Shown in pieces: positions 1 to 5,212 of a stretch of DNA of 5,212 nucleotides. The notes under the pieces are model-generated. The model made no database searches. It was not told the DNA's origin and worked only from the letters and a program-made list of their open reading frames with translations. This stretch comes from Rhizobium sp. LCM 4573. Lineage in GTDB: Bacteria > Pseudomonadota > Alphaproteobacteria > Rhizobiales > Rhizobiaceae. A program made the position numbers and the translations under genes. The stretch covers positions 781,414 through 786,625 of the forward strand of contig NZ_MDDW01000001.1 of the NCBI RefSeq assembly GCF_001854865.1, written 5' to 3'. Within the stretch, counting starts at the first letter, position 1, and each line of letters begins with the position of its first letter.

Positions 1-2099
1 CCCTCGAAGCGGGCCTTCACGGCATCGGCGATGCGGCGAACTTCCGCCTTGTCCGGGCCGGTGACGCGCATCTGTACCGGCCAGCCGGTCGGCGGACCGA
101 GGAAGAGGCGGTCCACCTTGCCGCGCACGGACGGGAAATCCTCCGCCAGGATGGCGCGCAGCTTGACGATCAGCCGCTCGCGGGCTTCCACGTCCTTCGC
201 CATGACCAAAAGCTGAGCATAGTTCGGATTGCGGAGCTGCTGGTCGAGCGGCAGGAAGAAGCGCGGTGCGCCCTCGCCGATATAGGTGGCGACGAAAGTC
301 TTGTCGGGATCGGGCAGAATCTGTTCTTCGAGAGCCTTCGCCTGACGCTCCACTTCCTTGATGCTGGTCCCTTCCGGCAGCCACATATCGACCAGAATCT
401 CCGGCCGCGACGATTGCGGGAAGAAGCTCTGCGGAATGAAATTGAAGGCGTAGAGGCTGCCGCCAAAGGCGGCGAACGTCAGCAGGATGACGATGATCCG
501 GTGTCGCACCGCCCAGCTGATCGTGCCACGCAGACGATGGTAGAAGCGCGTGTCGTAGACATCCTTGTGCGTACCGGCATGCGCGCGCTGCTTGAGCAGC
601 ATGTAGCCGAGCCACGGCGTGAAATAGACCGCGACGAACCAGGATGTGACGAGCGCGATGCCGACCACGAAGAAGAGCGAGCGCACGTATTCGCCGGCGG
701 TCGAATCCGCGAAGCCGACCGGGATGAAGCCGGCGGTGGTGATGAGCGTGCCGGTCAGCATCGGGAAAGCGGTCGATCGATAGGCGAAGCTCGCCGCATC
801 CAGGCGTTCGAGCCCCTCCTCCAGCTTGCGCTCCATCATCTCGACCACGATCATCGCGTCGTCGACCAGGAGTCCCAGCGCAATGATGAGAGCGCCGAGC
901 GAGATGCGTTGCAGATCGATGCCGATATAGTACATGATGGCGAAGGTGGCGGCGAGCACCAGCGGGATGGCGATCGCGATCACGATCCCCGAGCGCCAGC
1001 CGATCGAAATGAGAGAAACGATCAGCACGATCACCAGCGCTTCCATGAGCGCCTTTGTGAACTCGCCGATCGCTTCGGTCACGACTTCCGGCTGGTTCGA
1101 TATCTGCTCGACGGCGACGCCCACCGGCAGCGTCTGTTCGAAATTATGATAGGTCTCCTCGACCGCGTGGCCGACATCGGTGACTTTGAAGCCCTTGGCC
1201 ATCACGACGCCGATCTGAACCGTATCATGGCCGTTGAAGCGGAACTTGCGCTGGAACGGGTCTTCGAGGCCCTCGCTGACGGTCGCGATATCGCCGAGGC
1301 GGATCACCTGATCGCCACTGCGCAGGCGCAATTCCCGGATGTCTTCCGGCGTTGTGATGTCACCTTCGACCGCGATGCGCACGGAACGATCGCCGGTCTC
1401 TACGCTGCCGGCCGGATCGACATTGTTCTGGCCGGCAATGGCGTCGCGGATGCTGACGACGGTCAGCCCGCGCTCGGCCAGGGCCTTCGAGGAAACGTCG
1501 ATATAGATCTTTTGCGGCTGGTCGCCGAGGATCACCGCCTTCTCGACACCTGGCGTGCCGAGCAGCATGTCGCGCGCCTGGATGGCGATCTTCTTGAGTT
1601 CCGGATAGCTGTAACCGTCGCCGCTGATCGCGTGCAGCGTGATGAAGGTATCGCCGAATTCATCGTTGAAATAGGGACCGAGCAGGCCTTCGGGCAGCTC
1701 CTGCCGGATGTCGCCCACCTTCTTGCGCACCTGGTAGAAGGCGTCGGCCACCTCCTGAGCATTGGTATCGCCCTTGATCTGGACGGTAGTGATCGCAAAG
1801 CCGGCGCGGGTATAGGACCGGACGAAATCGAGATGCGGAGTTTCCTGCAGCTTGCGCTCGATCTTGTTGACCACCTGGTCCTGCATTTCCTCGATCGAAG
1901 CGCCCGGCCAGACAGACTGCACCACCATCACGCGGAAGGTGAAATCCGGGTCCTCCTTCTGACCCATGTTCATGACGCCGAGAGCGCCCATGACGATGAT
2001 GAGGCCGAACAGGAAGCGGGCTATGCTCGGATGGCCGATCGCCCAGCGCGAAAGGTTGAAGGGTTCCTTACCGGAGGAAGAATTGTTGGAGGAGGTCAT
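1..2099 (-). CDS. RND-family efflux pump inner-membrane permease (C-terminal part beyond window)
   Basis: Inner-membrane proton-driven transporter of the AcrB/ACR_tran superfamily, which exports drugs or other toxic compounds with a periplasmic adaptor and an outer-membrane channel. The frame is open from the ATG at 2099 to the left edge, giving 699 residues of a family usually about 1,020-1,050 long, so about one third is missing. Visible features: TM1 at about residues 26-45, then the periplasmic porter region with the motif GQKEDPDF (46-53) and VWPGAS; TM2 about 350-367, TM3 371-392, TM4 397-420 with adjacent acidic residues D413 and D414 in GLLVDDAM, equivalent to the proton-relay Asp407/Asp408 of AcrB; TM5 444-464, TM6 472-495, TM7 about 535-553; then the start of the second periplasmic half. 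The N-terminal signature resembles the TriC/MexK-like branch more than AcrB itself (from memory of the family). It follows the adaptor gene by 22 bases, with GAAGGA seven bases before the ATG. The substrate cannot be predicted. Confidence 0.95.
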   Translation of the reverse strand, partial: MTSSNNSSSGKEPFNLSRWAIGHPSIARFLFGLIIVMGALGVMNMGQKEDPDFTFRVMVVQSVWPGASIEEMQDQVVNKIERKLQETPHLDFVRSYTRAGFAITTVQIKGDTNAQEVADAFYQVRKKVGDIRQELPEGLLGPYFNDEFGDTFITLHAISGDGYSYPELKKIAIQARDMLLGTPGVEKAVILGDQPQKIYIDVSSKALAERGLTVVSIRDAIAGQNNVDPAGSVETGDRSVRIAVEGDITTPEDIRELRLRSGDQVIRLGDIATVSEGLEDPFQRKFRFNGHDTVQIGVVMAKGFKVTDVGHAVEETYHNFEQTLPVGVAVEQISNQPEVVTEAIGEFTKALMEALVIVLIVSLISIGWRSGIVIAIAIPLVLAATFAIMYYIGIDLQRISLGALIIALGLLVDDAMIVVEMMERKLEEGLERLDAASFAYRSTAFPMLTGTLITTAGFIPVGFADSTAGEYVRSLFFVVGIALVTSWFVAVYFTPWLGYMLLKQRAHAGTHKDVYDTRFYHRLRGTISWAVRHRIIVILLTFAAFGGSLYAFNFIPQSFFPQSSRPEILVDMWLPEGTSIKEVERQAKALEEQILPDPDKTFVATYIGEGAPRFFLPLDQQLRNPNYAQLLVMAKDVEARERLIVKLRAILAEDFPSVRGKVDRLFLGPPTGWPVQMRVTGPDKAEVRRIADAVKARFE

Positions 2100-2106
2100 G
2101 GTCGTG

Positions 2107-2112
2107 TCCTTC
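2107..2112 (-). promoter_or_regulatory. Ribosome binding site of the RND permease
   Basis: The minus strand reads GAAGGA here, followed by seven bases and the ATG at 2099. It lies entirely in the 22-base gap after the adaptor stop codon. This fixes the permease start and supports translation from a shared transcript with the adaptor. Confidence 0.7.
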
Positions 2113-2121
2113 GGTCCGATC

Positions 2122-3282
2122 TCAGGGCTTCACGGAAGCCGTGGACATGCTGTTGACGTTGCCGAACCGGGAACTCACCATTTCCGGCAGCTTGACCTTC
2201 ATCTCTTCCTTCATGAACTGTGTGCCGGCGGAGACGACCACGTCCCCGGTCGAAAGACCTTCCGAAATGCGCACGCCGTGATCGGAGAAGGTGCCGACCG
2301 TGACGGGCTGCGACCTGACCGTTCCCGCTTGCCGGTCCACGATCCATACCACCGTCTTGCCTTCCTTTTCGCCTAGGGCGGCAAGCGGAATGGCATAGCC
2401 GGGAACGGCATTGTCTTCTGTTGCCTCGATAGTGGCGGTCATGCCGAGCAGTACGCGCGGGTTTTCCGGCAGGCTGACGCGAACGGCAAAGGTGCGCGAT
2501 TGGGCATCCGCGCTGCCGGCGACCTCGCGGACGCTGCCGTCGAGAACAAGATTAGGATCGGACCAGAAGCGGGCCTTGACGGTCTTGCCGGGACGGAACT
2601 GGCCGATATCCACTTCCGGAACGGCGATCTGCACCTCCTTGCCGCCATCGACGGCAACGGTGACGACCGGCGTTCCCGAGCCGACGACCTGGCCGATATC
2701 GGCGCTGACGGTCGTCACGATGCCGTTCTGGCCCGACCGCAATTCGGTATAGGCAACCTGGTTGCGGGCTTCCTCGAGCGCGGAAGCGGCCGACTGCTGG
2801 GCGGAGACCGCCTGGTCGTGGGTCAGCGTCGCCTGTTCCAGCTCGGACTTGGAGGCGATGTTCTTGGAAAAGAGGCTTTGAGCGCGGCGGCGGGCGAGTT
2901 CGGAAATCTCCTCCTGCTTCGTCGCGGATGCGAGATCGGCCTCGGCGCGGCGCAGGGCAAGCTGATAATCCACCGCGTCCAGCTTCGCCAGCACGTCTCC
3001 CGGACCGACGCGATCCCCCACGTCCACGAGACGCTCGGTGATCTTGCCGCCCACGCGGAATCCGAGATTCATCTCGGTGCGCGCCTTGACGGAGCCGGAA
3101 TATTCCAGCCGCCGCCCCTGATCGGGCTCGCCGACCTCGACGACTTTCACCGGCCGGACAATCTCCGGGGCACCGATTGCCCCCTCACCTTCCGAACATC
3201 CCGCAAGAAGAGCCAGCGCCGCTGCCGCGACGCCTCCCTTGAAAAATAGTGAAACATTACGCCGTGTAGTCGAAACGAACAT
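2122..3282 (-). CDS. RND efflux periplasmic adaptor (membrane fusion protein), lipoprotein
   Basis: Periplasmic adaptor (HlyD/AcrA-type) that bridges the inner-membrane RND pump and an outer-membrane channel. From the ATG at 3282 it has 386 residues, a normal length. The N-terminus is a lipoprotein signal: basic residues (TTRRN), a hydrophobic run, and the lipobox LLAGC with the predicted lipidated Cys at residue 29. Next come the first half of the lipoyl/barrel-sandwich domain (about 71-101, GFRVGGKI...GDRVGPGDVL), an alpha-helical hairpin rich in Ala, Glu, Gln and Arg (about 105-178), the second lipoyl half (178-210, ending GQVVGSGTPVV), the beta-barrel (216-288, with the conserved SRTFAVRVSLPE), and a membrane-proximal domain (about 294-368). 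A GTG start at 3291 would overlap the ribosome binding site, so ATG 3282 is preferred. It sits 43 bases after tetR and 22 before the permease, as expected of an operon encoding one pump. Confidence 0.95.
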   Translation of the reverse strand: MFVSTTRRNVSLFFKGGVAAAALALLAGCSEGEGAIGAPEIVRPVKVVEVGEPDQGRRLEYSGSVKARTEMNLGFRVGGKITERLVDVGDRVGPGDVLAKLDAVDYQLALRRAEADLASATKQEEISELARRRAQSLFSKNIASKSELEQATLTHDQAVSAQQSAASALEEARNQVAYTELRSGQNGIVTTVSADIGQVVGSGTPVVTVAVDGGKEVQIAVPEVDIGQFRPGKTVKARFWSDPNLVLDGSVREVAGSADAQSRTFAVRVSLPENPRVLLGMTATIEATEDNAVPGYAIPLAALGEKEGKTVVWIVDRQAGTVRSQPVTVGTFSDHGVRISEGLSTGDVVVSAGTQFMKEEMKVKLPEMVSSRFGNVNSMSTASVKP

Positions 3283-3290
3283 GAGCCGCA

Positions 3291-3295
3291 CTCCT
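3291..3295 (-). promoter_or_regulatory. Ribosome binding site that decides the adaptor start
   Basis: The minus strand reads AGGAG here, eight bases before the ATG at 3282. The longer reading frame would begin at a GTG (3291-3289) whose first base is the last G of this motif, which leaves no spacing. The ATG at 3282 is therefore the likely start, and it places a standard lipoprotein signal peptide at the N-terminus. Confidence 0.75.
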
Positions 3296-3325
3296 GATGG
3301 CGGTGATGAACTTTAGCGTTTCAGT

Positions 3326-3964
3326 TTATCTCAAAGCCCGCAGGCCGAATTCGACGAGATCTTCAGGTTTGCCGATCCGGCTATCGAGCAGGCAGTCGGC
3401 CACAAGCTGCGGATGGCAGAGTATCACCATGCTCGACATGAAATTTTCCGAAGCGAGCTCGACATCCTGGTCGCGGAACTCGCCAGCCTCGACACCCTCC
3501 CTGATCAGGACGGCGATGAGCGCGCGAATCCGTTCCAGATGCTCCTCGATGACCGGCCATTGCTGCTCGATGGCGATGACGACCATCTCATGAACCTTCT
3601 GCTCGTCTATCATGGTCTCGAGCGTGATACGGTGCTGCTGCAGTATATGATCGCGCAGCCTCTCGGCGGCGCTGACCGGACGGCCCGCATTGGCCAGAGC
3701 CGCCTGATAACTGGCCTCGAGCATGCGCTTGGCAAGAGCCTGGTGGATATCCGCCTTGGAAGAGAAGAAACGGTAGATATTGGCCGGCGACATGCCCAAC
3801 TCGCGAGCGATGTCCGCGACATTGGTCTTGGTATAACCGTAGTGCCGGAAAAGCCGCTCCGCCGCATCGAGGATGCGGGCGACGTTTTCCTGTCGGTTCG
3901 CTTCGATGGCCTGGGCGTGGGGCTCCATCTCGGTTCGGCTTTCTTTACGTGTGACGAATTTCAT
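3326..3964 (-). CDS. TetR/AcrR-family transcriptional regulator, probable repressor of the efflux operon
   Basis: A 212-residue one-domain-plus-ligand-domain regulator of normal TetR length. The N-terminal DNA-binding domain is clear at about residues 27-75: ILDAAERLFRHYGY, then the helix-turn-helix with helix 2 around NVADIAREL (48-56) and the recognition helix around MSPANIYRFF (58-67), followed by SSKADIH, the usual TetR_N ending. The remaining part (about 80-212) is helical and variable, as expected of the ligand-binding and dimerisation domain, and does not reveal the ligand. It contains two cysteines (183 and 191). Family members usually repress adjacent genes, often including their own, and release DNA when a small molecule binds. 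Here it is the first gene of the operon with the pump, so autorepression is the natural inference. The start is uncertain: ATG 3964 lacks a Shine-Dalgarno sequence and lies just after a predicted promoter; ATG 3928 (residue 13) is an alternative that keeps the whole DNA-binding domain. Confidence 0.93.
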   Translation of the reverse strand: MKFVTRKESRTEMEPHAQAIEANRQENVARILDAAERLFRHYGYTKTNVADIARELGMSPANIYRFFSSKADIHQALAKRMLEASYQAALANAGRPVSAAERLRDHILQQHRITLETMIDEQKVHEMVVIAIEQQWPVIEEHLERIRALIAVLIREGVEAGEFRDQDVELASENFMSSMVILCHPQLVADCLLDSRIGKPEDLVEFGLRALR

Positions 3965-3973
3965 TTTTCGTCA

Positions 3974-4002
3974 GTATTAAATCGACATCACTCCTTTGTC
4001 AA
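3974..4002 (-). promoter_or_regulatory. Sigma-70-type promoter for the tetR–adaptor–pump operon
   Basis: On the minus strand a perfect -35 box TTGACA (3997-4002) is followed by 17 bases and TAATAC (3974-3979). An overlapping alternative -10, TTTAAT (3976-3981), is closer to consensus but has a 15-base spacer. The region is AT-richer than its surroundings. The expected transcription start is around 3966-3969, only about 2-5 bases before the tetR ATG at 3964. Confidence 0.55.
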
Positions 4003-4005
4003 CTT
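3979..4005. promoter_or_regulatory. Candidate TetR operator: 27-bp imperfect inverted repeat over the tetR promoter
   Basis: On the minus strand the left arm AAGTTGACA (4005-3997) and right arm TGTCGATTT (3987-3979) are inverted copies matching at 7 of 9 positions, separated by 9 bases. The left arm includes the -35 box, and the right arm overlaps the -10 region, so a bound dimer would block RNA polymerase. Size and placement suit a TetR-family operator. The assignment to this regulator is inference, because no second copy is available in the window for comparison. Confidence 0.35.
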
Positions 4006-4011
4006 TTCCGC

Positions 4012-4027
4012 TGCGGCTTTCGCGGCA
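4012..4027. repeat. Short GC-rich inverted repeat in the intergenic region
   Basis: TGCGGC and GCGGCA flank a four-base loop (TTTC) and pair at five of six positions. It lies just upstream of the tetR -35 box and between the two divergent promoters. It lacks a T-run, so it is not an obvious terminator. It could be a second protein-binding site or chance in GC-rich DNA. Confidence 0.2.
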
Positions 4028-4046
4028 AGAAATTCACCTCCATGAT

Positions 4047-4071
4047 GGAACAAAAATGGGCGGATGGCATT
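4047..4071 (+). promoter_or_regulatory. Possible EcfG/RpoE2-type general stress promoter for the kinase
   Basis: GGAAC at 4047-4051 is followed by 18 bases and TT at 4070-4071 (equivalently GGAAC-N16-CATT). The alphaproteobacterial general stress sigma factor recognises GGAAC with a -10 of about CGTT 16-17 bases further on, described in Sinorhizobium as GGAAC-N18-19-TT. The -10 here has A where G is preferred. A start site near 4078-4080 would leave about 30 bases before ATG 4110. The match is short and could be chance. Confidence 0.28.
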
Positions 4072-4109
4072 ATGATGCGTTGCCGCAGGGGTGGATTGCC
4101 GGGTCTCGA

Positions 4110-5212
4110 ATGAAAATGCAGGAAATTCCCAGTATTTCGCTGATGAATGAAGAGCGTTACCGGCTCCTCATCGACGCGATTACAGATTATGCCATCTACA
4201 TGCTGGATCTCGAGGGCCGGGTCGTAAGCTGGAACCCCGGCGCCCGCCGTTTCAAGGGATATGAGGCCAACGAAATCCTCGGCCAGCACTTTTCAAGCTT
4301 CTACACCGAGGAAGAGCGGCTGGTTGGCCAGCCGCAGCGAGCGCTGGACGCGGCGGCCGCCGAAGGACACTTCGAAAACGAGGGTTGGCAGGTGCGCAAG
4401 GACGGCAGCCGCTTCTGGGCGCATGTCGTCATCGACCCCATCTGGGACAATTCCGGCAGGCTGCTGGGCTTCGCCAAGATTACCCGTGACCTCACCGAGC
4501 GCAAACACGCCGAGGAGGAACTGAAAGGCAGCGAACAGAAGTTTCAGCTTCTCGTCCAGGGCGTCACCGATTACGCCATCTACATGCTCGACCCGGAAGG
4601 TTACGTCACCAACTGGAACGTGGGGGCCGAGCGCATCAAGGGCTATACCGCCGACGAGATCGTCGGCTGTCATTTCTCGCAGTTCTATACCGAGGAGGAT
4701 CGCCTCGCCGGAGAGCCGCAGAAGAGCCTGGAGACTGCCCGGCAGGAGGGCCGCATCGAGAGGGAAGGCCTGCGACAGCGCAAGGACGGAACCCGCTTCT
4801 GGGCTCACGTCATCATAGATGCCATCCATGACGAACGCGGGGAATTGATCGGCTTTGCCAAGATCACCCGCGATGTCACGGAAAAAGTGGAAGCACAAAA
4901 GGCACTGAACCAGGCCCGCGAGGAACTCTTCCAGGCCCAAAAGATGGAAGCGATCGGCCAGCTCACCGGCGGCATCGCCCATGACTTCAACAACCTTCTG
5001 ATGGCGATCCTCGGCAGCCTGCAGATCCTGCGCAAGCGCATGCCGAGCGACCCTGCGCTCAGTCCGCTTGTCGACAACGCCATTCAGGGCGCCGAACGCG
5101 GCGCCGCGCTGACGCAGCGCATGCTCGCCTTCTCCCGCAGGCAGGATCTGAACATGCAGGCGGTGGACATCTCCGCGCTGGTCATGGAGCTGATGGATTT
5201 CATGCAACGCTC
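4110..5212 (+). CDS. Tandem-PAS sensor histidine kinase (3' part beyond window)
   Basis: Sensor kinase that would autophosphorylate on a histidine after a signal at its PAS domains and pass the phosphate to a response regulator. The window holds 367 residues with no transmembrane segment or signal peptide, so it appears cytoplasmic. PAS1 spans about residues 17-130 and PAS2 about 145-258; both share TDYAIYMLD, HFS-FYTEE, RKDG-RFWAH and GFAKITRD-TE. A helical linker (259-280) leads to the HisKA domain: QLTGGIAHDFNNLL with phosphoacceptor His291, then the second helix ending in FSRRQ (341-345). The H-DFNNLL form is typical of the HPK4-like class, whose members often end in a receiver domain; ATPase and any receiver lie beyond the right edge. 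In-frame starts are ATG 4056, 4110, 4116 and 4143; none has a strong ribosome binding site. I chose 4110 because 4056 falls inside the possible promoter. It is divergent from the efflux operon, and a functional link is unproven. Confidence 0.92.
   Translation, partial: MKMQEIPSISLMNEERYRLLIDAITDYAIYMLDLEGRVVSWNPGARRFKGYEANEILGQHFSSFYTEEERLVGQPQRALDAAAAEGHFENEGWQVRKDGSRFWAHVVIDPIWDNSGRLLGFAKITRDLTERKHAEEELKGSEQKFQLLVQGVTDYAIYMLDPEGYVTNWNVGAERIKGYTADEIVGCHFSQFYTEEDRLAGEPQKSLETARQEGRIEREGLRQRKDGTRFWAHVIIDAIHDERGELIGFAKITRDVTEKVEAQKALNQAREELFQAQKMEAIGQLTGGIAHDFNNLLMAILGSLQILRKRMPSDPALSPLVDNAIQGAERGAALTQRMLAFSRRQDLNMQAVDISALVMELMDFMQR
4158..4883 (+). repeat. Internal duplication: two PAS-coding units in direct repeat
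   Basis: The segment coding PAS1 (4158-4499) and that coding PAS2 (4542-4883) are direct repeats offset by 384 bases. By hand alignment 72 of 114 residues are identical without any gap. The longest exact DNA match I noticed is GCCATCTACATGCT, at 4191-4204 and 4575-4588. Differences at third codon positions are frequent even where the protein is identical, so the duplication is not recent. Confidence 0.85.

Noticed and set aside
414..2156. A 580-codon open frame on the plus strand, opposite the RND permease
   Set aside because: Its product is full of Asp, Glu, His and Arg with no recognisable domain, as expected when a high-GC gene is read on its opposite strand. The minus-strand frame encodes a clear RND permease through the same bases.
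2500..3249. A 249-codon plus-strand frame opposite the adaptor gene, and a similar one at 3413-4045 opposite tetR
   Set aside because: Both are antisense shadows of confidently identified genes, with no domain, signal or ribosome site supporting them.
3977..3997. A micro-ORF ATG TCG ATT TAA after AAAGGAG, as a possible leader peptide of tetR
   Set aside because: Only two bases separate the SD-like motif from the ATG, the peptide would be three residues, and the whole stretch lies inside the predicted promoter and would probably not be transcribed.
4039..4049. Perfect 11-base palindrome TCCATGATGGA
   Set aside because: Five-base arms are too short to support a protein-binding site alone, and no second copy was seen nearby.
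4047..4081. GGAAC with the CGTT at 4078-4081 as a consensus EcfG promoter
   Set aside because: The spacing is 26 bases, far from the 16-17 required. Only the weaker CATT/TT at 4068-4071 has acceptable spacing.
4653..4694. PAS2 as a LOV-type blue-light sensor because it has a cysteine near the start of HFSQFY
   Set aside because: The LOV flavin-binding motif GRNCRFLQ is absent and the cysteine is not at its position. PAS1 has glutamine there despite otherwise close similarity.
4293..5207. A 304-codon open frame on the minus strand, opposite the kinase
   Set aside because: The plus strand encodes two PAS domains and a HisKA box here. The antisense product has an internal repeat only because the PAS-coding DNA is duplicated, and it matches no family I recognise.

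Overview
The window looks like chromosome or large-replicon sequence from an alphaproteobacterium, most likely of the Rhizobium/Agrobacterium/Ensifer group. This is inferred from the high GC content, strong GC preference at third codon positions, and the style of the proteins: a TetR–adaptor–RND efflux cassette, and a tandem-PAS kinase with an H-DFNNLL box. No species can be named from the sequence alone.

Layout. Positions 1-3964 hold three genes on the minus strand, reading right to left: a TetR-family regulator (3326-3964), a periplasmic lipoprotein adaptor of an RND efflux pump (2122-3282), and the RND inner-membrane pump itself (1-2099). The pump lacks its C-terminal part because it runs off the left edge. 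The gaps are 43 and 22 bases, each with a good ribosome binding site, and no terminator is visible between the genes, so they read as one operon. No outer-membrane (TolC-like) channel is present; it would lie beyond the left edge or elsewhere in the genome.

Positions 3965-4109 are a divergent intergenic region of 145 bases. On the tetR side it carries a TTGACA/TAATAC promoter with a 17-base spacer, overlapped by a 27-bp imperfect inverted repeat that is the best operator candidate for the TetR protein. The predicted transcription start falls only a few bases before the tetR ATG, so that mRNA may be almost leaderless. On the other side is a possible general-stress (EcfG/RpoE2-like) promoter, GGAAC-N18-TT, facing the kinase gene.

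Positions 4110-5212 hold the 5' part of a sensor histidine kinase on the plus strand, with two tandem near-duplicate PAS domains followed by the phosphoacceptor histidine domain. It runs off the right edge before the ATPase domain.

How it fits together: the regulator probably represses its own operon, and a ligand, probably a pump substrate, would lift repression so that adaptor and pump export the compound. The kinase is transcribed away from this operon and may be functionally unrelated. I found no mobile element, CRISPR array, RNA gene or clear sign of a new system. The parts worth a second look are the regulatory architecture of the intergenic region and the internal PAS duplication.
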